This document shows positions 6,951-15,882 of a DNA stretch of 19,030 nt, one piece after another (positions within the stretch are counted from its first letter, which is position 1; each line of letters opens with the position of its first letter). Under the pieces are notes generated by a model. It did no database searches. It had not been told where the DNA came from and was given only the letters and a program-made list of their open reading frames with translations. A program made the translations under genes and the position numbers. The stretch is from JAKQHY01 sp034429475 (GTDB taxonomy: Bacteria > Chloroflexota > Anaerolineae > B4-G1 > SLSP01): positions 1 to 19,030 of the forward strand of contig DAOUGD010000160.1 of assembly GCA_034429475.1 (NCBI GenBank), read 5' to 3'.

Positions 6951-8483
6951 CTAATTCGCTTCAGCCACTTTTTGGTCCAACAATGCCAGCAATTCGGCGA
7001 GTTGTTGCGCCTGCGGATTAATGCGGCGCACTTCCTCCAAGGCGTAACGCGCCAGTTCATACTCCTTCAGATGGATGCAAGCTAGCGCCAACGCTACATG
7101 CCCATCAATCTGATAAGGAAGCATGGCAGCCGCGCGGCGGAAATGCAGGGCGGCCAACGCCCACAAGTGACGCGCCGCATAACGCCGGCCTTGCAGCAGA
7201 AACCCTACCCCATTTTTAATGCTGGTATCTACCTGGAACAAAATGCGCTTCCGATCATAAGTGAAATCATCTTCAAGTTGCAGCACAATCAGAAGTTCCA
7301 CCAGGGACACAAAGGCGCCGATAACCCCTGAGGCTATGGCTAACCCACCCTGGGAAAGATTAAAGAGGAGGCCAAGCAGCGAGCCTAACAATCCTAGAAT
7401 GGAACTGACCAACATCAAATAGTAAACCGGCGGCCAACGCAAGTATAACACCACCAGCATGGTTAACGAAATCACAAAGGGCATCCAGGACAGGAAGAAG
7501 ACCAGGCGCGGCAACATAGCCAATGCGGCCTGCAATACTTCCGGCGGCAGGGCCGCATCATTTCCCAGATACGCCGAAAATACTTGCGAAAACGTTGCTT
7601 CCAAAGGAAAACTCAGCAACGCCAGAATTGCCAGGGGCAAGGCCAGGGTGAAAGCGGTGCTGAATGCTTGCAGCGCGAGGAGCACCCAGAACCAGAGGGA
7701 AGGCTGCTCACGGCGTCGGAGCTTGAGCCATAATGGGTTGCCGCAGGCGCCGCAGCGGCGATCGTCAAACTCAGTGTGTGTGGCACAATAGGGACATAAC
7801 GTTTCGTCGTCATATCTGGCCCACAGCGCCAGCGCCGGGTGCTCTGGTTCAGGTTCCGGTTCCGGGATGACAGTGGTATAACGCGCCACGAACTCATCGC
7901 CCAACACGGCAGACGCCAAGGTGGGCGATTCACGGGGCCTCGCCTCGTCCTCGGCCACCGTCCCCCACACATTCTCCTCGGCAGCTTCGCGGGTTTGGCG
8001 CAGAATTGCCAGTTTGCGACGGGCTTCGATGTTCTCCGGATCCAACGTCAATAAGTTCTCCAGAGCGACTTCCCGGTCCACCGGATCAGCCATAATTCGG
8101 CTAAGTATCTCCCAGGCCGTCAGATTTCCCTCGTCGCGCGCAACCACCTGTAACAACAACTCCTGCGCCCGCGCAGACTCTCCGGCAGCAGCGGCTTCCT
8201 GCCCCGCGCGCAACAATGCTGCCGTCTCCTGCGCCTGCACTCCGGCCAGTCCCCGGCGGGCAGCGGCATTGTCAGGATCGAGCGCCAGCGCTTTCCGCAG
8301 GCAGGATTCGCGCTCTTCCGGTTTCTCGACGACCGCGCTCAACCATAGCCAGGCCGGGACGTTGTCCGGCGCAACCTGCAACAGTTTCACCAAATGCTGG
8401 CGCGCTGCACTCCGGTCGCCGGCGCGCGCCGCCGCGATACCCTGCCGTAAAAGTTGTTCCGCCTCAGTTTGGATATGCGTCAT
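6951..8483 (-). CDS. TPR - zinc-ribbon - membrane - TPR protein
   Basis: A 510-aa protein with an unusual layout. Residues 5-165 are TPR-like helical repeats (for example LLRQGIAAARAGDRSAARQH and LDPDNAAARRGLA). A Pro/Glu linker (206-216, PEPEPEPE) leads to a short zinc ribbon, CPYC (C230, C233) and CGAC (C244, C247). Four hydrophobic segments follow (about 263-293, 326-349, 352-374, 378-402), and the chain ends with another TPR-like region (about 440-505). No catalytic motif is seen. Such proteins usually act as scaffolds, with both TPR ends probably cytoplasmic. It is the last gene of a three-gene unit, 34 bp after the hybrid kinase stop, so a role in the same signalling chain is plausible but unproven. 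There is no recognisable family name. Confidence 0.75.
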   Translation of the reverse strand: MTHIQTEAEQLLRQGIAAARAGDRSAARQHLVKLLQVAPDNVPAWLWLSAVVEKPEERESCLRKALALDPDNAAARRGLAGVQAQETAALLRAGQEAAAAGESARAQELLLQVVARDEGNLTAWEILSRIMADPVDREVALENLLTLDPENIEARRKLAILRQTREAAEENVWGTVAEDEARPRESPTLASAVLGDEFVARYTTVIPEPEPEPEHPALALWARYDDETLCPYCATHTEFDDRRCGACGNPLWLKLRRREQPSLWFWVLLALQAFSTAFTLALPLAILALLSFPLEATFSQVFSAYLGNDAALPPEVLQAALAMLPRLVFFLSWMPFVISLTMLVVLYLRWPPVYYLMLVSSILGLLGSLLGLLFNLSQGGLAIASGVIGAFVSLVELLIVLQLEDDFTYDRKRILFQVDTSIKNGVGFLLQGRRYAARHLWALAALHFRRAAAMLPYQIDGHVALALACIHLKEYELARYALEEVRRINPQAQQLAELLALLDQKVAEAN

Positions 8484-8517
8484 ACGGTCTAGCTCCGCCT
8501 CTCATCGCTATAGAGAC

Positions 8518-11478
8518 TCATTGATGTAGTGCGTGCGCCACTGCCTGCGCCAATTGTTCAATATCCGGCGGCTTGAGCAACCAGGCAGCCAATCCCTGGG
8601 CGTGCAGCGATTCCATCTCTTTGTTCATCGGATGGCCGGTGAGCAAGATGACCGGCGTTGAAAATCCCCGCGCGCGCAGGGCGTGAAACAACGCCGCGCC
8701 GCCCATCTCCGGCATCACAACATCACTCAACACCAACGCAATTTCCGAATCTTGGGCTTCCATCAACGCTAACGCCTCACGGCCGTTCGCGGCCCCGATG
8801 GCGCGATAATTGAGCATCTCCAGGATTTCAACCAACACCATGCGCAAAGTGGCTTCATCCTCCACCACCAACACGGTCTCTCCCTGTCCTTGCGGGGGAA
8901 CGGAAGTCCGCGATGCGGGCGTCTGCGTCGGAGACGCTTCCAGCGCGGGCAGGTAGATGCTAAAGGCCGTGCCTGCGCCTACCTCTGTCTCGACATCAAT
9001 GTAGCCGCCGTGGACCCCCACAATGCCATACACTTGCGCCAGCCCCAGGCCGGTGCCCTGCCCCGGCTCTTTGGTCGTAAAGAACGGCTCGAAAAGATGC
9101 GCCCGCACCTCCGGCGTCATCCCGGTGCCAGTATCCGCCACCGTCAGCCGAATCCATTCGGCGGCGCCCGTCTCCTGGACCTGAGACAGTAGCATTTCCG
9201 GCAGGGGCGACGCTTGCCCCGATGCGATAGTGACGCGCGCCAGTTCGATACGCAAGGTTCCGCCGCCGGGCATCGCGTCCCGCGCGTTGACGGCGAGGTT
9301 GGTGAGCATCTGCTGGATGCGCGTGGGGTCGGTGTGGATGATGTATGCGCCTGGCGCGCTCACCAGTTCAATGCGGATATGTTCCGGCAATGTCCGCTGC
9401 AACAGCTTGACCTGCTCTTTCAGCAACGGCAGCAGGTCGAGTGGCTTGCGCTCCAAGACGGCGCGCCGGCTGAAATCAAGAATCTGCTGAATCAAACGGG
9501 TAGCGTGCCAGGCCTGTTGAACGATAATTTCCATGCGCCCACGCTCACACTCCGGCAGCGTCTGCGAGCGCACCGCCATTTGAGCATAGAGAACGATGGA
9601 CGCCATGATGTTGTTGAAGTCGTGGGCAATGCCCGCGGCCAGTTGGCCCACCACCGCCAACCGCTCCTGCTGTTGGAGTTGCGCCTGAATTTCCCGCTCA
9701 CGGGTCACGTCCTTGAGCACCAAGACCCAATGCTCCGGTTCCGTATCACTCTCCACCGGGCGGGCGACAACCTCGAACGTGGCCGAGGCCGCCTTGACTT
9801 CACGCCACAGCCCTGACGTGGATGGCGCAATAAGCAACTCACGGAGGGAAAGGTGGCCCAGATGCATCAGCATGTCGCCCACGGCAACCCCGCCTAACAA
9901 TGACAAGTACTGCGCCGCCATCGGATTAGCCTGCAACACCCGCCCCTCAGCATTGAGCAACAAAACGCCGGCCGGCACAGTAGCGAGAATCTGCTCCATT
10001 TGCTGGGCCTGCTCGCGCACCTGGGCCGCCAGCCGAAGGCGCATCTCTTTGGCCCGCTTGCGCGCAGTGATGTCCGTATGCGCCCCCACAAGCGCCACGA
10101 CTTGCCCATTTTCCTTCACGACGTAAGCGCGGAGCAGAATATCCAATACCGCCTTATCCTTACCGACCATCGCCACTTCACCGCTCCACTCGTCCCCGGC
10201 CATAATGGTCTGAAAAACCTCGCGCCCCACCGCTTCGTCCACATAAAGCGTGGCAGGAGGATCGTCCCCAATGTCGCCGAACATCTCGTCGAAGGCCCGG
10301 TTTTGATAATAATGCTTGCCGTCAGGCGTAGCCATCCCAATCGCATCCGAGGAAGAATCCAACGCTTTCTTAAAAATCGCCAGCTCTTCCTCAGCTTTCT
10401 TGCGCTCAGTGACATCCCGAACGATCCCCATAATGGCAGTCACCGCGCCGTTCTCTGTCACCAGCGGCGTCTGGATGGTATTAAAGAAGTATTGCACACC
10501 GCTAATATGCAACCCACGGATTTCATTCACCGTCTCGCCGGCAAACGTCCGGTCGTCCAGCGCGCTAACCACGCGGCTCTGGTCAGGGCCAAAAAGCTCT
10601 TCGGGGGTCTTCCCCAGAACAGAGTCCGCCGCCGCTCCGAAAAGCCGGCGCATCGCCGGATTGACGAAGGTATACCGCCGGGTCTGATCCTTGATGAAGA
10701 TAAAATCCGCCGCATTTTCGGTAATAGACCGGAATTTGTTCTCGCTCTCCCGCAGCGCCGCTTCAACCCGCCGGCGCTCGGCCAGCTCAGCCTGCGCCTG
10801 TTGGTACAAATAGGCGTTATTGAACGCCACCGCCACCTGACTGGCCAGGGATTCGAGCACGCGCAAATTGTCTTCGGTAAAAGCCGCGCGCCGATGACTC
10901 ATCACTTGAATTACGCCCACCACTTGCCCGGAGAGAAACATGGGCACCAACAACGCGGAACGGGTGACTTCGCCATCCTCCGGCACCGCATCGCGCTGGT
11001 ACAGGATGCCCTGTGGGTCCACTTGATAGGCGGAAACGGACTGCTGCATATAAGCCTGGTAATCGTTCAAGCACAGGGATTGCCCGGTGCGGATGACCCG
11101 ACTTTGCGTGCCACGACCTTCCGGCTCCAACGGCAAGGGCGGCAGCGTGCCGGGATCGATGAGTTGGCCTTCAATGATGGCGTAAACGCAGCGGATCAAC
11201 TGCTCTTCCGCATTAAAAGACGACACAAACAGGCTGTGAAACGCCATCAGCCGCGACACCCACTCGTAAAAACACTGAAAAACGACGGCGGTATCCAGGC
11301 TCTGGCCGATCTGTTGGCCGGCCTGGTAGAGGGTGGACAGCACCTCGCCCGATTGCCACAGCGCCGTTTCCGCGCGCTCCCCCTCCACCCGCGCGGCTTC
11401 CAGCGCAGCCACCCGCTGCCGCAACTGTGTCACCTCATTCAAAAGCTGCGCCCGCGTTGCATGGCCCTCTTCTTCCAT
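8518..11478 (-). CDS. Hybrid sensor histidine kinase (GAF-PAS-PAS-PAS-HisKA-HATPase-REC)
   Basis: A 986-aa soluble kinase. Order of parts: a coiled coil (about 10-45), a GAF domain (60-220), three PAS domains (245-358, 365-475, 490-595) each ending in a typical PAC-like DVTERKK, DITARKR or DVTRERE linker, the dimerisation/phosphoacceptor helix with AHDFNN (His619), an HATPase_c domain (715-855, with NLAVNARDAM, DTGTGM and GTGLGL boxes), and a receiver domain (870-985) with phospho-acceptor Asp919 in LSDVVMPEM and Lys in LLKPP. No membrane segment is present, so it senses an internal or diffusible signal. The HDFNN H-box is typical of the NtrB-like class. No separate DNA-binding response regulator is in the window. 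It lies 15 bp downstream of the 1179-aa gene and 34 bp upstream of the TPR protein. Confidence 0.93.
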   Translation of the reverse strand: MEEEGHATRAQLLNEVTQLRQRVAALEAARVEGERAETALWQSGEVLSTLYQAGQQIGQSLDTAVVFQCFYEWVSRLMAFHSLFVSSFNAEEQLIRCVYAIIEGQLIDPGTLPPLPLEPEGRGTQSRVIRTGQSLCLNDYQAYMQQSVSAYQVDPQGILYQRDAVPEDGEVTRSALLVPMFLSGQVVGVIQVMSHRRAAFTEDNLRVLESLASQVAVAFNNAYLYQQAQAELAERRRVEAALRESENKFRSITENAADFIFIKDQTRRYTFVNPAMRRLFGAAADSVLGKTPEELFGPDQSRVVSALDDRTFAGETVNEIRGLHISGVQYFFNTIQTPLVTENGAVTAIMGIVRDVTERKKAEEELAIFKKALDSSSDAIGMATPDGKHYYQNRAFDEMFGDIGDDPPATLYVDEAVGREVFQTIMAGDEWSGEVAMVGKDKAVLDILLRAYVVKENGQVVALVGAHTDITARKRAKEMRLRLAAQVREQAQQMEQILATVPAGVLLLNAEGRVLQANPMAAQYLSLLGGVAVGDMLMHLGHLSLRELLIAPSTSGLWREVKAASATFEVVARPVESDTEPEHWVLVLKDVTREREIQAQLQQQERLAVVGQLAAGIAHDFNNIMASIVLYAQMAVRSQTLPECERGRMEIIVQQAWHATRLIQQILDFSRRAVLERKPLDLLPLLKEQVKLLQRTLPEHIRIELVSAPGAYIIHTDPTRIQQMLTNLAVNARDAMPGGGTLRIELARVTIASGQASPLPEMLLSQVQETGAAEWIRLTVADTGTGMTPEVRAHLFEPFFTTKEPGQGTGLGLAQVYGIVGVHGGYIDVETEVGAGTAFSIYLPALEASPTQTPASRTSVPPQGQGETVLVVEDEATLRMVLVEILEMLNYRAIGAANGREALALMEAQDSEIALVLSDVVMPEMGGAALFHALRARGFSTPVILLTGHPMNKEMESLHAQGLAAWLLKPPDIEQLAQAVAHALHQ

Positions 11479-11493
11479 CCCGCCCCCCAGAGG

Positions 11494-14400
11494 TTACCAA
11501 TGCACCGTCAGCCGCACGACCGCGCCATCGCGCCGGAAGATGTGCCCGCTGATCTCCGCGTCCAGCGCCAGCCCGGCGACCGGCTGGATATGGCCGTCGG
11601 CAAAGTGGACGTCCAGCCGCGCCGTCCCATCCGCCACGTAGACGATGGGAACCTGGCAGAAGGTGTAGGCCAGCGCGCCGGCGGGCAGCGCCAGCGTGAG
11701 CGTCGCGCCGGACACATCCACATATTCAAAGGCCGTCGCCGGCGTCAAGAACTCACTCTGCCGAAGCAGCGCCGCGTTGAAGACCAGCCTCCCCGCCGCC
11801 ACGCTCACCCCCAGCTCGCCCCAGCGGGTCAGGATTTCCTCCTTGACCATCCCCGTCATGCCGGGTTGCTTGGCGCCCTGCCCGGCGGGCGTGTGCGAGT
11901 ACGGATCGGTGGGGAACGCGCCATAGACGTCCGGCGACTTGTTAAAGCCGAGGCCCTGGCGGACGTCGTAGTACACGTCGGCCAGCGCGCGCAAGGGCGC
12001 CTCCGACTCGCCGGCCTGCGCCGCGCGGAAGTACGTCTCCTGGACAGCCAGCAGCAGCTTGGAGACCATGTGCCAGTAGATGCTCCCCAGGCCCTCGTAG
12101 GCGAAGAACGTCCCGGAGCGCCCCGTGAACGCGCTGTGATTGAACACCTGCTCGAACCAGTCCAACACTCGCGCGCCTTCCGCCTCCACCAGCGGCGCGA
12201 ATTGCGGCTGCGCCTTGAGCGCGTCCAACGCCGCCCGCACGTCCCGCGCGTTGTGGAACCGTCCGTTGAAGTGATAATCGCCCACCTCGTCCCGCACCAG
12301 CAGTGTGAGATCGTCCGCCGCCGTCAGCGCGGCGACGAGCGCGGAGTCCTGCACCCACGCCGCCGGGACGAGGTTCTTGCGCAACATCCCCGGCAGGTCG
12401 CGGTCGGGATAGAGGATGTAGCTGTGTTGGTCGGCGCGATAGAGCGCGCTGTTGCGCAAACTGTGGAGCAGCACGAGGGACTGTTCGCCGGACAGGAGGC
12501 CGGAGGACAGCACGGCCACCTGCCCTTCCAGCATCTCATACAGATGCGCCACGTACGCCATAGCGGTATCCAGGGAGAGGATGTTGTAGGCGTGATACAG
12601 ATGGTCGTCGCGCTCGTTGGCGCGCAATGTGTGCTCGATGAACTGCTGCGCCAGGTCGAGGAACGCCAGCACGGTATCCAATTCCAGCGGGACAACCGTC
12701 CCCGAAAGGCCGTTGCGGTAGTAATTCCAGCGATAGTCGCTGCCGGCATGACCGAGCGCGTCCATCATCCCCCGCCGCTGCCAGTCTTTGAATGGGGCCC
12801 GACGCGCAAAGGCTGCGGCCACGTGGACATCCACCACCTGCGCGAACTCGCGCATCATGTCTTCGATGTGCTCGTCAGACAGCAACTCCTGATACGTCTT
12901 TAGCACATCCCCCACCGCCGCGAACAGGCCCGCGACTTCCTGCGTCACCTCCAACGGCGCGCCAGCCTCGGCGACCAAAGCTCGGAAGAAGGCGACGAAG
13001 CGCCGCAGGTAGGCCGTCGTCACCACCGAGAGACCCCGGCCCACGAGCGCGTTGTTGGCGTCGTTCCATTCGGGGCGCTGCGTATTCATCCAGATGCCGC
13101 CCTCCGGCACGAAGTTGACGAGTTTGGCGAGCAGCAGGGTCAACAGCTTCTCGCCCATGCCGACGTGCAAGACCTGGCCGGCGGCGTCCCACACGAGTTT
13201 GCCATCCGTCCCGACCGCCGCCACGCGCGTTTCGACCTGCGCCTCCGCCTCCCCATCAAACACGATGCTGGCGTAAGGGTCGCTCAGCAGGTCGGCGTAG
13301 GGCTTGATGCGATAGGGGACGTTGGCGTAGCTGAAGATGCGGCGGTTGAGCCACGCGGCCAGCGCGCCGGGATGGACGCGGGCCGAAATTTCCAATAGCT
13401 TTTGCAGGTAGATGATCTGGTGGTCGCTCCAGTAGCCGATGTTGGCCCAGGGGTCGTGGGGATTGGGGCTTTCCCACTCGATACCGTCGCGCATCACCCG
13501 GTAGGGATTGTAGCCGTCGGCGGTGGTGGCGTTGAGGAAGCGGGCGATCATCCCTTCGACAAATTCAGGGTAGGCGTAGGCCAGCGGCTCCCAGTTCTGG
13601 AAGATGTCGCGCCAGTTGCCCTGATAATCGAGCTTTTGCGAGCCGTCGGGCTTCTTGACGTTGATCGAGAATTTATTCCACGGGCGGCTGGGGTCGCCGT
13701 GGCGGCGGCTGAAGGTGAGCGGCAGGTACTCGTAGCACAGGCGGGCCAACGTCGCGTCGCCAGCGGCCGCCGCGCGCGCCAGCAGAGCGCCAATGTCCAA
13801 CTGCTCCGGCAACGCGGCGATGAAGTCCGCGTGCGCGTCCAGCGCCGTGCGATTGCGGACGCGCAAAAAGTCGGCAAAATCCGCCCGGCCCACCTGATAG
13901 TTGTCCGCAAAGATGCCGCCGCGCATCGTGTTGAAGAGCACGTTGGCGAAGTGATGCGTCGTTCCAACCGTATCGGCGGTGAGTTGAAGGCCATCGGCCT
14001 GCGCCACGATGCGCGTCAGCTCCGCCGTGCTGCGCGTGATGTCCGCCCGGAGCGCGGCCCGCAGGTCGTCCGCCGTCTGCGTCTTGAGCATAGTCCGCAG
14101 CGCAACGATGCGGCGGCTGTCCTGGTTCACGTCGGCGACGAGGCTCCACTCGCGCCCGGCGGCGGGGGCCAGATCGAAGTCGGCGCAGACGAGGTAGGCG
14201 CCGCGCACGCCCCGCACGTCGGTTTCCGGCGTGACCGCCCCGCCCTGCGCCAACGCCGCGACTTGCCGCGTGGAGAGCAGATGCGTCACAGCATCCAGCC
14301 CCACCTGCCACACCGTCGTCGCCATCAGCGACTCGCTCGGTTCGGCCAGGTCGGTCTGCGTGGAGCTGAGGCTGAACAGTCCCAGGCCGGTTTCGGGGTC

Positions 14401-15033
14401 CAACTCGTTGCGCTTGTAGGCGTTGAGCAGGTTGCTGAAGGCGTCCTGCAACGCCGTCGTCGCGCCATAGGGGAGCAGGTTTTGCAGGCCGTCCAACACC
14501 CGCACGGCGCACGCCTCCCCGGCGATATTTTTCAGCCACGTCGTTTTGATGAAGCCGAACCGGTCGCCGGTGCGCCACGCATAGCGATAGGTCAGGTCCA
14601 GGTCGTGGTTGATCTCCTCGAAGAGCAGCTTGTTTCCGCAGACGTTCTTGTAGAGATTGCGGGTGAGACGGTACAGTCCAGCGTACTGCGGCGAAAAGGG
14701 GCGCCACAACGCCGTGCGGTCGCCCCGCGTGACCAACGCCACGGCCAGATTGCCCGTGTTTTCCGCATTCTCCGTCACCTTGTCGTCGGTGGTGTAAGGG
14801 AACAGCGCCGATTGCGTGTCCTGCCGCCCCGCCGTCAGCCCGCTGGTGCTGGCAATGAACAGCCAGTGGTCGGTGCTGCTCACCAGGGTCATAAAGAAGG
14901 GCGGCATCTGGTCGTAGTTGTGGATGCAGTAGTACGGCTCATCGCCCAGGGTGACGTATTCGCCCGTCACTGCGCCGCCGGAAGCGGCATAAGGACAATT
15001 ACCCAAATGAATCGGCTGATCTAAGTTTTTCAT
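11494..15033 (-). CDS. Large protein, possibly a carbohydrate-active (alpha/alpha)6-barrel enzyme
   Basis: A 1179-aa protein without signal peptide or membrane segment. By general look it has a beta-rich N-terminal region, a long helical central part, and a beta-rich C-terminal tail (about 1070-1179). This layout, together with its size and motifs such as YWSDHQIIYL (about 535), RPEWNDANN (E655, D658) and GAKQPGMTG (about 1054), recalls glycoside phosphorylases and hydrolases of the GH94 type. However, the usual DWND-type signature is not exact, so the assignment is tentative. Upstream in-frame ATGs exist to 15201, but they run through the AACGGATTG repeat and into the vapC coding region. The ATG at 15033 has a GAGGGAG site 6 nt before it and is preferred. 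It heads a unit with the hybrid kinase and the TPR protein. Confidence 0.72.
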   Translation of the reverse strand: MKNLDQPIHLGNCPYAASGGAVTGEYVTLGDEPYYCIHNYDQMPPFFMTLVSSTDHWLFIASTSGLTAGRQDTQSALFPYTTDDKVTENAENTGNLAVALVTRGDRTALWRPFSPQYAGLYRLTRNLYKNVCGNKLLFEEINHDLDLTYRYAWRTGDRFGFIKTTWLKNIAGEACAVRVLDGLQNLLPYGATTALQDAFSNLLNAYKRNELDPETGLGLFSLSSTQTDLAEPSESLMATTVWQVGLDAVTHLLSTRQVAALAQGGAVTPETDVRGVRGAYLVCADFDLAPAAGREWSLVADVNQDSRRIVALRTMLKTQTADDLRAALRADITRSTAELTRIVAQADGLQLTADTVGTTHHFANVLFNTMRGGIFADNYQVGRADFADFLRVRNRTALDAHADFIAALPEQLDIGALLARAAAAGDATLARLCYEYLPLTFSRRHGDPSRPWNKFSINVKKPDGSQKLDYQGNWRDIFQNWEPLAYAYPEFVEGMIARFLNATTADGYNPYRVMRDGIEWESPNPHDPWANIGYWSDHQIIYLQKLLEISARVHPGALAAWLNRRIFSYANVPYRIKPYADLLSDPYASIVFDGEAEAQVETRVAAVGTDGKLVWDAAGQVLHVGMGEKLLTLLLAKLVNFVPEGGIWMNTQRPEWNDANNALVGRGLSVVTTAYLRRFVAFFRALVAEAGAPLEVTQEVAGLFAAVGDVLKTYQELLSDEHIEDMMREFAQVVDVHVAAAFARRAPFKDWQRRGMMDALGHAGSDYRWNYYRNGLSGTVVPLELDTVLAFLDLAQQFIEHTLRANERDDHLYHAYNILSLDTAMAYVAHLYEMLEGQVAVLSSGLLSGEQSLVLLHSLRNSALYRADQHSYILYPDRDLPGMLRKNLVPAAWVQDSALVAALTAADDLTLLVRDEVGDYHFNGRFHNARDVRAALDALKAQPQFAPLVEAEGARVLDWFEQVFNHSAFTGRSGTFFAYEGLGSIYWHMVSKLLLAVQETYFRAAQAGESEAPLRALADVYYDVRQGLGFNKSPDVYGAFPTDPYSHTPAGQGAKQPGMTGMVKEEILTRWGELGVSVAAGRLVFNAALLRQSEFLTPATAFEYVDVSGATLTLALPAGALAYTFCQVPIVYVADGTARLDVHFADGHIQPVAGLALDAEISGHIFRRDGAVVRLTVHW

Positions 15034-15055
15034 TATGTGCTCCCTCGAAGATAGC

Positions 15056-15082
15056 CTCAACGGATTGAACGGATTAAACGGA
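15056..15082. repeat. AACGGATTG-type interspersed repeat, copy 1
   Basis: CTCAACGGATTGAACGGATT is followed by AAACGGA, giving three tandem ACGGA units about 8 nt apart. It fills most of the gap between vapC and the 1179-aa gene. The same first 18 nt recur at 17151-17168. Confidence 0.75.
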
Positions 15083-15088
15083 AAAACA

Positions 15089-15538
15089 TCACAATCCCCA
15101 CTGCTTCGCGTCAAAGTCTGGCGCGAAAGGATTGACAAAACGAACGTCCTCAATCGTCGCACCGTCGTTGAAATCTTCACTGAAGACAACGCCGATGCCA
15201 TTCAAGCGCGCCACAGCCCAAATCAGCGCATCCCAAAAGCTCAATGTGTACGCCTGCACACCCCGCACTGCTTCCAAAATAACTTGCGGCGTCACCAGCA
15301 AGACCGTCCAGACCTGAATAAAACGCTGCATCTGATCTGTAGCCTCAGCAATTTCCAAAGGCGGTTTCAATTTGCGAGTCACAGTATTGTAAAATTCGGC
15401 CAACACCTGCGTGCTCAAAAAACCGACATTCGCAGCCACCAACCGATCCAGCACATCTAAGGCTTGCTGTCGTTTCACCGGCTCAGTGAGGTCATGGGCG
15501 TAGACAAGTACGTTAGTATCAACCAGAATGTCGGCCAT
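15089..15538 (-). CDS. vapC: VapC-type PIN-domain toxin RNase
   Basis: A 149-aa PIN-domain protein. The four acidic residues of the Mg2+-dependent nuclease centre are all present in family context: D7 (ILVDTNVLVYA), E48 (QVLAEF), D103 (SFWDALIWA) and D122 (FSEDFNDG). Members of this family are toxins that cut specific RNAs, often tRNA, and are held in check by the cognate antitoxin. Its start overlaps the end of the antitoxin gene by 20 bp, the standard vapBC order. Nothing suggests inactivation. Confidence 0.92.
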   Translation of the reverse strand: MADILVDTNVLVYAHDLTEPVKRQQALDVLDRLVAANVGFLSTQVLAEFYNTVTRKLKPPLEIAEATDQMQRFIQVWTVLLVTPQVILEAVRGVQAYTLSFWDALIWAVARLNGIGVVFSEDFNDGATIEDVRFVNPFAPDFDAKQWGL

Positions 15539-15809
15539 AGCGATTCATCCGCTCCTCGTATAATTCGTCGCGTGTCCAGGTGCGTTTGCCGGGAACCGGC
15601 CCTTGAGCAGCGCGGGCTTCAATAAACGCCCGCGCTTCCTTCCATGCCACCAACGCCCGCCGATGTCGCGCCTCTTCATCTTCCAGCCATTGATCAAGCG
15701 CCTGGCGGATGATGTCGGCCTCGCTCATTCCCGTCTTCGCGGTCCACTGCTTGAGCAATTCATCCTGCCGGGGTTCGATATACACTTGCTTACATACCAA
15801 CGTTTCCAT
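15519..15809 (-). CDS. vapB: VapB-like ribbon-helix-helix antitoxin
   Basis: A 96-aa protein with an N-terminal ribbon-helix-helix: a short beta strand (LVCKQVYIEPRQ), then DELLKQWTAKTG and SEADIIRQALDQWLEDE as the two helices. The charged C-terminal half (about 45-96) would wrap the toxin. These proteins bind operator DNA as dimers and repress their own operon together with the toxin. The open frame extends further upstream to 16244, but that part is a shadow of the DUF362 gene. The ATG at 15809 has AGGAGGG 6 nt ahead and a promoter just upstream. Confidence 0.85.
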   Translation of the reverse strand: METLVCKQVYIEPRQDELLKQWTAKTGMSEADIIRQALDQWLEDEEARHRRALVAWKEARAFIEARAAQGPVPGKRTWTRDELYEERMNRYGRHSG

Positions 15810-15831
15810 AGCATCCCTCCTGTTCAAAGAT

Positions 15832-15860
15832 ATTATAATCAAGAAGCCGGGTTTTGACCA
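15832..15860 (-). promoter_or_regulatory. Candidate vapBC promoter within the palindrome
   Basis: On the minus strand TATAAT lies at 15837-15832, about 22 bp before the vapB ATG. TTGGTC, 18 nt upstream, falls in the loop region of the palindrome at 15838-15876. The palindrome would therefore cover the spacer and the -35 region, as expected of an autorepressor site. Confidence 0.5.
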
Positions 15861-15876
15861 AACCCGGCTTCTTGAT
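15838..15876 (-). terminator. Long perfect hairpin after the DUF362 gene
   Basis: A 17-bp perfect inverted repeat (15838-15854 with 15860-15876; core AAGCCGGGTTT/AAACCCGGCTT) with a 5-nt loop begins 6 bp after the DUF362 stop. On the minus strand it is followed by an AT-rich stretch (TATAATATCTTT) rather than a pure T run, so it is a plausible but imperfect terminator. It also overlaps the vapBC promoter. Similar GC-core hairpins occur as dispersed intergenic repeats in some genomes. Confidence 0.65.
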
Positions 15877-15882
15877 GAAGGC

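Noticed and set aside
10000..12903. A 967-aa open frame on the plus strand opposite the kinase and the 1179-aa gene
   Set aside because: Composition is rich in Arg, His, Pro and Gln with no domain motif, and it runs across the boundary of two convincing genes. It is a GC-driven antisense shadow, as are the 540-aa frame at 13402-15024 and the 484-aa frame at 15709-17163.
15034..15201. N-terminal extension of the 1179-aa protein
   Set aside because: It translates the AACGGATTG repeat (FNPFNP pattern) and overlaps vapC. A good ribosome binding site precedes the ATG at 15033.
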